Shown here piece after piece: positions 1-11,649 of a stretch of DNA of 64,000 nucleotides. The stretch lies in the NCBI GenBank assembly GCA_026008535.1, contig BRKX01000014.1, positions 2,108,001 to 2,172,000 of the forward strand, written 5' to 3'. The stretch's first letter is position 1; every line of letters starts with the position of its first letter. The notes below the pieces were generated by a model. The model did not search any database, was not told where the DNA came from, and saw nothing but the letters and a program-made list of their open reading frames with translations. Position numbers and translations under genes: made by a program. This DNA is from Perilla frutescens (lineage: Eukaryota > Streptophyta > Magnoliopsida > Lamiales > Lamiaceae).

Positions 1-309
1 ACAAAGTTCATGTGATATCCTGCAGGTGGAATTTATTTTCTACATGATAAAGCTTGTACGGTAGTACTCTGGAAATGTGGATGTTAATTAAATATAGATG
101 TCAGAAGCTTATATAATTAATTAATAGACATTATATCTTAAAGATGGAAATGGTTGAATTAAAGGATAAAGCATATTCGTAAATATGTATTAAATTTGTA
201 AGCTAATATTATTTCTTTAGAAAAATAAAAATAGTACTTTATTTATTTATAACATAGTTAGAAATTAAATAAATTAGCATGCCAATTTAATATTCTTTTA
301 GATCTCCAC

Positions 310-900
310 TGTAGCCCAATATGGCAATAGTAAACTGGGGATAAAATAAAAGTGAGAGGTTCAAACCTAGTAGGGTTTTGAGACCTAATTTTCGCCCACC
401 TCCCTATAAATAAGAAGGGAGGATCGAAAATTTATGACATCACAAATCAACCCCTCTTTCAGGTTCTCTTGATCTCTAAAGTTTCCACAAATATCTAGTA
501 GTCTACAGCCGACCATATATGTATCTAGACAAGGTCTGAGAATACATCAGAAGATCAAAATTTGAATTCGATCAAGAAGTGAATTCAACTACGATTGTGA
601 GAGGTCCGAGAATACAGCAGAAGATCAAGAAGTGAATTCGACTACTGTGAGGTAGCGTCAATCATGTACTGCTTCAACAACGTGATTAGACCTTTAATCC
701 CGTGATCAACCCTACACGCGGTGTAAGTTTAATTTTGATTGGTTTCTATATATGTTTTGTAGAATTCGAAATTGATCTTTCATGCTAATTCAACATAAGT
801 TATAATTAATATCACATATAAAATTATGATTTTTATATGAGCTAGAATTGACGAGCTTCTAAATAGATCTTGCGGTGGTTAATTCGAAAAAATCCCAACA
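310..900 (+). mobile_element. possible LTR remnant
   Basis: A stretch with an LTR-like layout: a TATA-like CTATAAATA at 404-412, then about 490 bases that end in AATCCCAACA at 900, a typical Copia-type LTR terminus. The left edge (TGTAGCCC near 312) is a guess, and I see no clear 5-bp target duplication. No protein-coding part of a retroelement is nearby. It could be a solo LTR or an unrelated repeat. Confidence 0.3.
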
Positions 901-1062
901 CATAGTGCATGTACTATTGAAATTTCAACCATCATATTTATTTAATTTTCATATTTATAGCAGCATGCATGCTAATTTAATTTTCTAGAAGTATTTTAAT
1001 TTGTTTAGATTTTAAGAAACATATATAATTAAATCTATTAGTTAATTAAATACAGCCGCCAT
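901..1062. other. AT-rich spacer, nothing recognised
   Basis: Short AT-rich stretch with no coding signal or repeat that I can name. Confidence 0.4.
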
Positions 1063-1182
1063 ATAACATTGTCAAACATATAAATTTAGATATTTTCAAT
1101 TCCTATGAATACATAACATTGTCAAACATATAAATTTAGATAGTTTCAATTCCTATGAATACATAACATTGTCAAACATATA
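1063..1182. repeat. 50-bp tandem repeat, 2.4 copies
   Basis: A unit beginning ATAACATTGTCAAACATA starts at 1063, 1113 and 1163. The period is exactly 50 bp, the first two copies differ by one base, and the third is cut off after about 20 bases. The near identity points to a recent local duplication. Confidence 0.9.
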
Positions 1183-1429
1183 GAAGTCTGAATCCATGTT
1201 TGCTAACTGGAAAAGTCTCAAGTCTCAAGAAATTATGTGTATAGGTCTCTTTTTGTAGTGTCAATTTTATCCCTATATATAAAACTCTATAAAATCTGTT
1301 TAAATAATATATATGTATATTAGAAAAATATAATTAATAGAATTTGATATGGGATGGAGAGAGGTGATATATTTATTAAAGTAATTTATATTCTAAGAGA
1401 AGCACTTACGTGCATCACCCCTTATGTGC

Positions 1430-1890
1430 GCCTATATCCAACAAGCACGTGGCGCCCATGGTGGATCCACGCGCGGCGCGTGGGTCCCATGTGCCGTCAG
1501 TTTTTTTTTTCTTTTTTCTGGGCTGATTTTCAGATTTTTTTTATTTTTCTTTTTTGTTTTGTTTTCAAAAAATTTATACTCTAAAATAAAATTAGTGTAC
1601 TCTAAAATTAAAGTGAATTTATTGACTTTATTTGAAATGAATATGAATTTATATCCTAAAATGTAATTAATAAATTAAAAAAAATACAAAATAAACCCCT
1701 AAACTCCCCCTAAAAAAATCCTAAAAAAAAAAATAAACCCTTAACCCTCGCCCCTCCCCCTCCTCCCCCCAAAAAAAATCCTAAAAAAAGAAAATAAACC
1801 CCTAAAAAACACAAAATAAACCCTAAAAAATACAAAATAAACATCTAAAAAAATCATGAACCCTAAAAAATCATGAATTCCTAAACTCTA
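1430..1890 (+). repeat. dispersed repeat with GC-rich head and C/A-rich tail
   Basis: A GC-rich head (1448-1500, with CACGTGGCGCC and ACGCGCGGCGCG) runs into poly-T, then an AT-rich body (AAATAAAATTAGTG) and a tail of AAACCCCTAAA-like units. The same order recurs at 33085-33450, on the other strand at 45395-45790, and in part at 58185-58330. The tail looks telomere-like but is not a regular TTTAGGG array. Short overlapping reading frames over it are composition artefacts. Confidence 0.6.
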
Positions 1891-2634
1891 AACATTAATT
1901 GGAATGAAAAAAATAACAATTTGAACTAAATCAACTGTATTAGATAAGTAGCAGACGCCTTACTTTTTAATGATACATGTGATACTTTTCGAATTTTGAG
2001 TGATACGTTTTAATGTTACTGTTGATACTGATTTTACCGGATTTTTTTTTTTACAGGTTGACCTGCGAATTTGATCCGCCCATCTAAAATAAGGTTTATA
2101 CTCATCCTGTGCATGCAAGTATTTGCCATATTCTAATTATGTGGAAATATATAAAACCGCAATTAAATTGAAAAAGACTACTATGACTTCAAATAGTTAA
2201 TTAAGGAAGGGAGCATTACAGTCTATACATTATTATGGTAATTATTATGGAACGTAGTTTATTCAATATTCAACACTTTAACTTCCAGCAGTTAATTATA
2301 AAAACCCGGTTGAATTTCCGTTGGAATAAAAAGAAAAAGTCAGCAGAAAAATACACTAATTGGAATGAAATTGGATCATTTGTTACAATTTTATGTTGAA
2401 ACTCGTCAATATTTTTTTAAAAAAATTAATTTTTATTTTTAATTTATTATAATTTATTTTAATTTAAATTTTCTATTTAAGGTTCATCCATCCCAATTAG
2501 GGTATATTAAAAAAATTAAAAAAAAACTTAGTTATGCAACACCAAATGTAATACAAATTGCAACAGAGGATCTGCTCTGAACTGGAATATGGTTTTCTTT
2601 TCTCTCGCAGTATAAATTAAATAAGACAAAATCG
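1891..2634. other. AT-rich intergenic DNA, nothing recognised
   Basis: No gene, no clear repeat boundary and no RNA gene seen. Composition is strongly AT-biased, with poly-A and poly-T runs. Confidence 0.5.
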
Positions 2635-2636
2635 TA

Positions 2637-2876
2637 CTCTCTTTGTTTCGTTTTATTTGTTGTTTTAACTTTTTTATTTTGTGTCAAAATATTTGTTGCT
2701 TTATATATTTTCACACACTCTCTCTCTAATTTAACCCTATCACAAATTCTATTTTAGGAAAATATATATAATTGAATAAGATTTTATGGCATATATGAGA
2801 AATGGGTATATTTGTCCATAAAATTAATTATTAATTCTAGATAAAAAACTTAAAATAAAAAATAAAACGAAACGGG

Positions 2877-2878
<2 letters not shown>
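2637..2878. mobile_element. Stowaway-like MITE, copy a
   Basis: About 242 bp with terminal inverted repeats (CTCTCTTTGTTTCG at left, CGAAACGGGGG at right) flanked by TA on both sides (2635-2636 and 2879-2880), as expected for Tc1/mariner-derived Stowaway elements. The inner sequence matches elements at 52001-52243 and 57733-58005. The right TA runs straight into a (TAA)n array. Confidence 0.75.

Positions 2879-2973
<95 letters not shown>
2879..2973. repeat. (TAA)n microsatellite
   Basis: About 31 uninterrupted TAA units directly after a Stowaway-like element. On the other strand this reads as an artefactual polytyrosine frame. Confidence 0.97.
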
Positions 2974-2974
<1 letters not shown>

Positions 2975-3239
2975 ATGAGATTCTCTAGTCTAAAATTGTG
3001 TGTATTGACCATGTGCCAAACATCAAAATTATTAGTTTTTCTTACATTTTCTTCTTCAATTTTAATTTATTTTGGTTTACTATAATTTTACATTGATTTT
3101 TACAATTTGATCCACCCAATTAGGGTTTATAATTATTCTTTAGTGTTTAATTTTCATTTTTAGTTAATATAATTGATTTTCAGGGTTAATTATTTTATAG
3201 AGAAAATTTATAGCCTTGCTCTAGGGTTTTGATTTCTAG

Positions 3240-3281
<42 letters not shown>

Positions 3282-3724
3282 AAAAAAACACTAGCTAAGG
3301 CATCTCTTGTCCCATTTTGGAATATTGATGTTCAGAATTAAATTCTCCTCAAATCAACTCTTTTCCGAACTAGTTAATTAATTGACATTCTGATTCTAAG
3401 GCATATATTATAATCTTGAATATACGTAATTAATCAGTCGATATAATGCAACTTTGAGATTATTAACATACCAATCGAAATATTATTATATTATATATTA
3501 TATATTATATATTATATATTATTTCCACCTCTTTATCCTAGCCAGCAATTTTGGCAGACTTCTCCAACTATTATGCTAACTGGTTTATAAATTAGTTCAT
3601 CTATCATTTTCTTGCATCACTCATCATTCCATTTTACTTCACTACTTTCAGATTTTTCTCTTCACAAACATTACACTACATATTATATATTAAAACACAA
3701 CACTTCTCCAAAAAAAATTCTCAA
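2974..3724. other. upstream region of the FUSC-like gene
   Basis: AT-rich. It contains a member of the AT-rich foldback family (about 3040-3230), an (AT)n run at 3242-3276 and a TATAT-rich stretch at 3480-3522. Core-promoter candidates for the next gene are TTTATAAAT near 3583 and TATATAT near 3684. The second is so close to the ATG at 3725 that the first is more plausible. Confidence 0.45.
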
Positions 3725-6700
3725 ATGAATCCAAACATGTCTCAAATGCGAACCACCACCACCGTGGCGGAGCGATCCCGGATTGCGTGGCGCATGCGGT
3801 TGAGCTCCGCCGTTCGGACGGCAACGGCATGCGCTGCAGTGGGCGTCGCCACCCTCTACGGCCCCAAGTTCCTCGCCAGCCACATAAAGTTCTCCGCTTT
3901 TTCCTACTTGACGGCGGTGGTGATAGTGTCCGACGCCACGCTCGGCGATACGATGAGAGGGTGTTGGCATGCATTTTGTGCGACGGCGCAGGTGGTGCCG
4001 CTCGCCGTGCTGGGGCGGTGGGCCTTCGATCCCACCGCCGGGATGCCGGCGAGCGCCGCCGCGGCGGCGGTGGCGGTGGCGTCGTTTCTGGTTGCTCTGC
4101 CGGAGTGCACGCATATGACGGCTAAGAAGCTTGCTTTTGGGCAGATTGTGTTGATTTGTAGTGATGCTGTGCTTGGCGATGGCTCGAGTTATGGATACAT
4201 GCACCCTTTGTATGTTGCTGCAAGTACTGCTTTGGGAGTCTTGGCATCCGTCCTCGCTTTGCTCGTTCCGTACCCTGGCCTCGCCTGCCACAGGGTACGT
4301 ACAATTGTTCGTAAAGAACTATATTATATTACATCTCATATTTCATATCACGGTAAATATAGATTTTTCGATGATCTTATTTGATGGTGGCACCTTCTCT
4401 AATGAGGAATTGAGGATGTGTGTGGTGAATGCTCTTCTTTTCTTTTCTTTTCGTTTTTGTATTTCAATCTCGTATTTTATTATATCAGTACACATCATGT
4501 GTATTATGATAGTCGTGTTTTTTTTTTTTCCTTTATGTGCTAAAACATTATACTAAAATCTAAGTTGTTTTGACGGTGTTGAAAGTGTACATGAGATTTC
4601 TTATTACACTTTGTTGTTTTATTATTAAATTATGAGTTTTTTTTTTCTTCTTTAATTTCAAATTTTAATATTTATTTCAACTTTATTGTTCTTAATTATG
4701 GATGATTGATTCTACTGAATTGAGATTTGTATTTGTTTCTTAGTATTTAATTATCAATTTTAATTAATAATTAATTATTATGGTTGGTTTTATTTCATAA
4801 GTATAATTATATACTTTTTTAATCATTTTTTGTTGATAAATGTTTATTATATAATAATTAGATGATTTTATTTTTATAAAAACGGCTATTAAAACCATAA
4901 TTTTGACAGTGAAACACAAAAAATTTAACAGAAAATTCGAAACTTTTTATATGCGGTGCTAAATTTTGGAAAGAAAATTAACTAACTATTAAAAGAAACA
5001 TTCTTTAGGGATAAAAAGAGCTTTAAATAAGTGTAGTAGTAACATTCTTGATCAAGGGTAAATATCAAAAGGCAAATGCAAGTCCAGAAAGACATCTATT
5101 CTCATTAGATATAAAGCAAAAATGTTGGGTTAGATTCATAGCTCCCCTGTTATCAAAAAACCATGCTGTTGTGGCCAAACACTAAAAAAAGAAGAATCAC
5201 ACAATATTTCCAACAATAATAGCAAGTGGCAAAGCATAGTTGCATGAAATATTTATTCAACTTCACAAAGAACAATTCTTCCCATGTTGCATCAAGTGCA
5301 GCATCTCCCCATCCACGCACGTCAGACGTCGTCTGATGTGCATCAAACATCCGGTGCCCCGTCACGTGGACGGGGCACCGGATGTAACATGGCACGGCAA
5401 CCTATTAGAACGTCGTCCCATCACAGAAGTTGTTAATGTTTTTTCTGCCACTGCAGGTGCAGGAGCTGTGCCGATTATATGGTGAAAATGCTTCGGAGAG
5501 GATGGATATATACCTGCAAGCTGTGACTGCGACGGACAATCGAACTAAGATGGAGCTCATCTCACAAGCCAAGCCCTTGTCCGAAACAGGAGCTAAGCTA
5601 TTGCAGAGTATCAGAACCCTAGAGGTAAATTAAATTTGGTGAAATTTTCTAATTATTCTGTCAATTGTAAAATGTACATGAATCATTCATGTTTGTGCAC
5701 AAATTTATTAAAGAATGAAGCAACTTTTGCTTTGCAGGATGGATTAAGGTGGGAGAAGCCTTGGAGCAAAGTAAGCCCAAGAGAGAGATTGGAAAGCATG
5801 GAGCAACAGATGAGAGGAATAGAGTATTCTTTGATTTCCTCTGCAGCCAGTCCTATTCAAGCAATAGATCGAGAGCAACTCTCCTATGTCTTACAAGCTG
5901 CATCAACGCGCATCCAAGGGAAGATCGAGCAAGTTAGGTGTTACTCTCCATTCCATTCCAAGATAGAATCAGAAGCAAGAGAGTTCATGGAAAAGCCATC
6001 ATCATCACCACTTGAGTCGAACCCCTCAAAGCTCAAGCACGGATGGCTCGTTCTCTACTTCTCCTGCATATGCATGTTTCTCAATGACACTGTATGCAGC
6101 TTTGCAGCTTCAAGAAAACTCCAAACTCCTGCAGAAAAGCCAAGCATCGGATCAAGATTCAAACATTGGATTCAGAATCTCACCAGCTACGAGAGGCTTG
6201 AATTCGCCTCCAAATGTTCAATCTCTTTGAGCCTAGCAATGCTGCTCGGACTAACATTCGACAAAGAAAACGGATGCTGGGCAGGCCTCACACTCGCCAT
6301 CAGCTTCGTTTCAGGAAGGCAGGCAATCTTCACAGTAGCCAACTCCAGAGTGCAAGGAACAGCTATTGGATCAGTGTATGGAGTGATATGCTGTTTCATC
6401 TTTCATTACGAAGAACTGAGACTTTTAGCCCTTCTTCCATGGATCATCTGCACCAGCTTTCTACGGTACAGCAAAATGTACGGCCAAACTGGAGGTGTCT
6501 CTGCAGCCATAGGAGCATTGGTGATACTAGGGAGAAAGAACTACGGGGCTCCAAACGAATTTGCTATCTCTCGACTCACAGAGGTTTTCATAGGCCTATC
6601 GGCCTACATTGTCGTGGAGATTTTCCTGCAGCCAATCCGAGCAGCCACTCTAGCCAGGAATCACACTGGTTTAACACTACTAGCCCTCCAAGAATGCATA

Positions 6701-7306
6701 AAAGAAACAGGAATGCAGAAAAGCCACACAACTTCAGAATTTCTTGAATTGATTGAGAAGCAAAGGATTCTGAATTCCCTGCTCTCTGAACTCAAACAGT
6801 ATGTAGCAGACGCAGAGTTGGAGCCCGATTTCTGGTATTTGCCCTTTCGCTCTTCCTGCTACCAAAAGCTCGTTGGATCCTTGTCCAACATCCTAGATAT
6901 GTTGTATTTCATCACACACAATCTTGAAATGCTTTCCAAGCTATCTGAGACTGAGATTGGAAGCAAGTTTCAAGAGCAGATAAGGAATGAACTGGAAACA
7001 TTGCAAGAGACTTTGATCTCTTCACATATATTATCAGAGCAGGCCATTACAAATCAGTCCCGAGCAGTCATTGAGGAGGAGATGGAAGCCGGGAAGTTAT
7101 GCAATCGAGAAAAACAAAGCGTTCTGATCCAAGAACGGATAGAGGCCGAGTGGGCTGCACGGGAGGATGATGACGAAGATGGTAGAAATCTCAGAGAAAG
7201 GGTGATTCAATGCCTAAGTGTAACAAGATTTTGCATCACTTCTGTGATGAAAGAGTTGGAGGTTATTGTGATTTGCAGAAGAGAAATAGATCAGTGGCAA
7301 AAATAA
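3725..7306 (+). CDS. FUSC-like plasma-membrane transporter-like protein, three exons
   Basis: Coding exons are 3725-4294, 5457-5624 and 5738-7306, all phase 0, with AGG|GTACGT, CTGCAG|GTG, GAG|GTAAAT and TTGCAG|GAT junctions. They give 768 residues. Residues 15-190 are hydrophobic, with several membrane segments and the DATLGD and GCW motifs of the plant FUSC/ALMT-like group related to bacterial aromatic-acid efflux proteins. Residues 191-345 are hydrophilic and probably cytosolic. Residues 347-546 hold a second membrane cluster (GGVSAAIGALVILG, RLTEVFIGLSAYIVVE). The tail is acidic and probably cytosolic. This two-lobed layout and length match the plant family (about 770-800 aa). Transport of aromatic acids is inferred from distant bacterial relatives and is not shown. 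The start at 3725 is the first ATG; in-frame ATGs at 3740 and 3749 are alternatives. An AATAAA lies at 7461. Exons 2-3 are duplicated downstream. Confidence 0.88.
5347..5385. repeat. perfect 17-bp inverted repeat in intron 1
   Basis: ACATCCGGTGCCCCGTC is followed by a 5-base loop (ACGTG) and its exact reverse complement. It lies in intron 1 of the FUSC gene, a few bases after the left edge of the tandem duplication (5341). The second-unit copy (12575-12613) has a weakened hairpin with mismatches near the loop. Confidence 0.9.
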
Positions 7307-7919
7307 TTCAAGCCCATTAGAAAATATTCAATAATTTTATGATTTTTAGGGGGGGGCGGGGGTTGAGTATTTGTATATGGAACATTATAACATCAAACCA
7401 ATTATCAAGAGCTAGTACTAGAATCTTGAATTCGATGTTTGTATGATTTTATACAATGAAAATAAATAACAAGAATTTCAGAATCAAATGGTTTTTGATA
7501 AGAAAAACGAAGCTTACTCATAATTAGCAACTTTAAGCAGGCTAAAAAAAATCAACTAAATAAAATATGAATTTGCTACTGTGACATCAGTTACAACTTC
7601 AAATCCTTCAATCCAAATTCAAAACTGCAAAAAACTTCAGAACTGTGTTCTACTAGAGCTCCAACCACTTGAAACAACTAACCATAAGCTCAATAAATAA
7701 ACGAAAATCAGATAGAAATAAAAGCAGAATGATCAATCGAGGAGAAATGCGGCACGAATTTAATGGAAAATATCGAAACTTCATTAAGTTTTGTAAAAAA
7801 GAGATTAGATACAAACAGAAATCTCCAATCAATAAAACTACGAAACCCTAATCTCCAACCAGATTAATTTTATATCGATTAATATTTAATACTAAACCTA
7901 ATCAGTAACCACCAACACC
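7307..7919. other. 3' flanks of the converging FUSC and H4 genes
   Basis: Holds a G-run (about 7350-7362) and AATAAA (7461) after the FUSC stop, and the 3' side of the minus-strand H4 gene. From about 7489 onward the sequence is absent from duplication unit 2. No other gene seen. Confidence 0.6.
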
Positions 7920-8231
7920 TTAACCACCGAATCCGTACAAGGTGCGGCCCTGCCTCTTGAGAGCGTATACGACGTCCATCGCCGTCACCGTTTTCCGTCG
8001 GGCGTGCTCGGTGTAGGTGACGGCGTCGCGGATCACATTCTCGAGGAAGATCTTCAAAACGCCGCGGGTCTCTTCGTAGATCAGGCCGCTGATGCGCTTG
8101 ACGCCGCCTCTGCGAGCCAGACGGCGGATCGCCGGCTTCGTGATTCCCTGAATGTTATCCCGGAGCACCTTACGGTGCCGTTTTGCGCCTCCCTTGCCCA
8201 ATCCCTTGCCTCCCTTTCCGCGGCCCGACAT
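7920..8231 (-). CDS. histone H4
   Basis: An intact, intronless 103-codon frame with the full H4 sequence: the N-terminal tail starts [20 protein letters not shown], followed by the histone fold and the C-terminal RTLYGFGG. H4 pairs with H3 in the nucleosome core, so the product is nuclear. The length is exactly that of H4, and the family is almost invariant, so identification is secure. The coding region is GC-rich compared with its surroundings, as usual for plant replication-dependent histones. The gene is convergent with the FUSC gene. It is present only in duplication unit 1; the corresponding stretch of unit 2 is deleted. Confidence 0.99.
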
Positions 8232-8450
8232 TTTTCAGCTGCTTTTTGTGGAAATTTTGGGGAGGGAATGTTTTTGAAATGCTGATGAGAGAGAAAGCGG
8301 TGTATGTGTGTTATATAGGAGACGTCGTGCGTTGGCAACGAATTAGGTTCGTTGGATCTAGAGATTTGATCGACGGATATGCGTGGCGATCTGACTTTAT
8401 TTGGATTGTGCTTTGATGACCGTCGATAGTGCCTTGATCGACGGTGCTTA
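8232..8450 (-). promoter_or_regulatory. H4 promoter with TATA box and histone-type motifs
   Basis: Read on the minus strand, a TATA box (CTATATAAC, 8310-8318) lies about 80 bases before the ATG. Further upstream are GATCCAACG (8350-8358), close to the plant histone nonamer CATCCAACG, a GACGTC (8321-8326 region) and three copies of the GATCGACGG-type motif (about 8369-8377, 8418-8427 inverted, 8436-8445). These positions and motifs fit an S-phase histone promoter. Function is inferred from motif resemblance. Confidence 0.65.
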
Positions 8451-9309
8451 TGACTTTGAAAATGCATATACGGATTATGGTTTTCGAAATAGGGGATGGT
8501 GGGAACGGGAAATTGCTAAATTTTGATTTTGGCTCGCTAAAGTTTAAAATAAAAATTAATAAAAATAATACTATATTAACTAAAAATATTACTTAAAATG
8601 TTTTATTTTGTCTTAGAGTTTAAATATCAACGTGCTTAATAATTTTGTGTTTTTTAAAATGATAATCAATCAAAATAAATAAATATTAATTATATATTCA
8701 AAAAAATATATGTTGTTACGAATAATTATATAATATTTTATATATATAATATATATAATGTGCTAGTGATTATAAAAATATTTTAAATGGTCATTAAACT
8801 CTTATAATTGTAGAAAATTATTTGTAATTAGTGTGTTATTTCAAATAGTTCATTATTAAGTTATTTGTACCGTATTGTTAATTTAATTTGTAGTCATTTG
8901 TGACGTGATTTTACTTTATGCATTATGTTTATTTAATTGTGTTTTTTTTAAATTATTTATTTGTTGAGATATTAATTTATAAAATAAATTTATTGAATAA
9001 TTCATTTAATAATAATTTTAAATAATAAAATAATTTATTAAATGTTTGGGAGAATATTTCATGTTGCACCAATCAGGGCGGAGTTTGGAACATGGTTGGA
9101 GGTGAAAAACTTGCCCTAGATTAGTATTTTGGCGCAACATTGGAGTTTCTCTTATAGGTGCCTACCGAGAACCTCACTAACAGCCAATTCCGGGAACCAT
9201 AACTAAAGGTATTTCTAGCTGGTTCGGTTACGGTTCCATTGTTTTGAAACCATGTAACCGCCGGTTTGTAATTGTACAGTAAGTGTCGGCACCTCTGACT
9301 TTAATTCAA
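8451..9309. other. AT-rich intergenic DNA, nothing recognised
   Basis: Mostly AT-rich with short TA repeats. A moderately GC-richer block at 9065-9300 has no convincing reading frame. The last nine bases (9301-9309, TTAATTCAA) are the target duplication of the next element. Confidence 0.5.
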
Positions 9310-10070
9310 GGAAAATTCTAAATACAATCATATTTTTATTTTTACAACCCCCCCCCCCCCACTAATTAATAAATATAAATACTAGTGTGATACGATAATT
9401 TTACCTCTTAACCTCCCACGTATAAAAACCTAACATGATCCCCATACATTATAGTTCTCACTCATGTTTTATATAATTACATCATACTATCATAGCACAT
9501 GCTCTATAATTAAAAGTAAAATTGAGTGAGAATGAGAGACACGATATCAATTATAATACTCTCATTCAGAAACAAAGTTTTAATGTATAATTTCTCTACA
9601 ACCTACAAATAAACCATTTAGTATAATTTCTCTGCCATCTACAAATTGGTTGGGAAAAAGTGAAAGCCTCTAAATATTAGTTTTCTCAGGCTCGATGTTG
9701 ATGCTCATTTTGACCTATGAAATCGGTACTATGGACTAGGGTTGTGGTTTTTGTGATTCTAATTGCGGTTTGGTGGTAGTTACTTTGTCTCGGCAATTAC
9801 ATTCATGGGCCTATCATATTCATGGAACGAAATATTGTAGATATCAAATAAATCATGTTGAATATATTTATTTGTAGATAACAGATAAATTATGCGGAAT
9901 AAATTTATTTGTAGATAGCAGATATTTATGCAGCAAAATTATATTTTTGAATAGGAGTAGTATAACCGAGATTGTGTCTCTCGTTATCTCACTATTTTAT
10001 TTTTTAGAATGTGGGATTATGATAATCTCGTGTAACTATATAAGACAAAAGGGAATGGGGCTATGATTTA

Positions 10071-11588
10071 TGATGAGATATTTTTCCTACTAAGAGTTTT
10101 AATACCCAACTTAACTTGCAAGTATACAAGCAGATTGTAGTACAAGAAAAATCGGGGTCGAATCCATAGGGAATTTAGATAATCCAAGGCATGCAAGCAC
10201 CATATTCATATCGTTTTACAAGTCAAGCATCACAAAATCATATGTTGAATTTGATTTTTCTTTTACTCTAAGCGTGGAAATTAACAAATTTCGGAAATAA
10301 ACTAAAATAAACTTAAACACTCACAAATCCACTAAAAGAGGTAACAAACGAAGGGGAAAAGAAATCCTAGGGTAATATTCATCAACACGAACGGTGGGTT
10401 TCAAGATTAAAAAGCAAATTAATTCCACTCAAGATTAATTCCAAGAGTAATCCTAGACTCTCTCGAGTTTCTAAGATATAATTGAGCAAAAAGGGAATTC
10501 TCCTATCTCTAGGACTAAACTCCAATTTTCTCAAATTCAAACACAATTAATCAACCAAAAATCCACCTATGCATAAATTCTCATTTAATACCTAATGGGT
10601 CCCATAAATCAACTCCTAATACTAATTAGTATTTCTCAAAACATAATCAACATACAATCCAACTCAAGGAGGCCAACCCTAGTTAGATAAATGCAAACCA
10701 TTGATCCATGGAAATACAAAGAGAGGGAATCAACATGTTTTTCTATCCATTCACCCAACCATTTAATGTCAAATCATGTCACCCTAAAACTACAAAATTT
10801 AGCTAGACATATCCAAACATGAAACTAAACAAAAATGAATAAAGAAGAAAGAAATCACAATCATAGATAAGAGTAAACCCGAAAAGGGACGAAACAATCT
10901 TCAAACTTCACTTTTTGCTTCCAAAATCTTCATAACTTTCACACTTGTATTCCAAATTTTCTCTCCAACACTAAATTTCTAAATCTGGGGGATAGTAATT
11001 GAAATCTTGCCCTAGTCTGAACAATGGCGGGTATTTATATCCCCAAAAATCCGCAAAATAAAAATAAATTGAAAATGAAATAAAAAATGCTAAAATTCAG
11101 AGCGGAACAGGGGGACGCGACACGGGCTCGGTTGCGCCCCGGTCGGGTCGTGCCAGGAGGCGCGACTGAGCTGGTCGCGCCGGACCTTCCTGGCTTGGGC
11201 CGCGTCGGGCGTCGTGCTTTCAGGGCCTCTGCATGGACGCCCGGTCTCGCCCACTCTGAACCTGCGCCGGGCCTGGCTCGGGTCGCACCGGGTGGCGCGA
11301 CCGAGCTGGTCGCGCCTCCTTGGCCTGAGTCAGGCCGCGCCTCTTGTCGTGGTTTCGAGGCCTCTGCATGGACGCGCACTCACGCCGCTCCTGCACCCGG
11401 GTCGCGCCGACTGTCTTCCTTTAAGCCCCGACCCGATCGATTTTGCCCTGAAATTACACGACAATGTTTAAAAACACTTATTATAAAATAAGAAGGGAAA
11501 AGAGCATTAAAACATTTAAAAATATATGAAAGGATCAATAAAACAACTATGTTATGCTCGGAAATACGGGCGAAAATCCCGTTTGTCA
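10071..11588. mobile_element. solo LTR, 1518 bp
   Basis: It begins TGATGAG and ends TTTGTCA, with 5-bp target duplications ATTTA on both sides (10066-10070 and 11589-11593). Unit 2 of the tandem duplication has the empty site (near 14838), which proves that this is an insertion and fixes both edges. There are no gag or pol sequences, so it is best read as a solo LTR. A sequence near its start (CTTGCAAGTATACAAG) resembles one often found in plant repeats. It contains a GC-rich tandem duplication at about 11150-11420. Family unassigned. Confidence 0.82.
11150..11420. repeat. GC-rich tandem duplication inside the solo LTR
   Basis: Two copies of a roughly 136-bp unit share GGCGCGAC(T/C)GAGCTGGTCGCGCC (about 11159 and 11293) and GGCCTCTGCATGGACGC (about 11223 and 11359). 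The GC content is far above that of the surrounding DNA. Overlapping frames on both strands here are composition artefacts. Confidence 0.75.
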
Positions 11589-11649
11589 ATTTACAGGGGT
11601 GCATATTAGGTTTTTAAATATGGGGATTTTTTTTAAAGAAAAATTCTTC

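Noticed and set aside
1063..1182. CRISPR-like array
   Set aside because: The repeats are directly adjacent with no spacers, and this is plant nuclear DNA.
1740..1870. Possible interstitial telomere repeat (AAACCCTAAA-like words)
   Set aside because: The spacing is irregular and the words are mixed with A runs. There is no run of regular TTTAGGG units.
2824..3012. Minus-strand frame with about 31 consecutive tyrosines
   Set aside because: It is only the (TAA)n microsatellite read in reverse. No flanking coding signal.
4161..4556. 131-codon frame overlapping the end of exon 1 of the FUSC gene
   Set aside because: It is out of frame with exon 1, runs into intron sequence and has no family resemblance.
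8004..8467. Frames of 77-128 codons overlapping the H4 gene and promoter
   Set aside because: Shadows of H4 in other frames; the H4 frame itself is beyond doubt.
11035..11491. Overlapping Pro/Arg/Ala-rich frames of up to 134 codons on both strands
   Set aside because: They lie in a GC-rich tandem duplication inside a solo LTR that unit 2 lacks. The composition explains the open frames.
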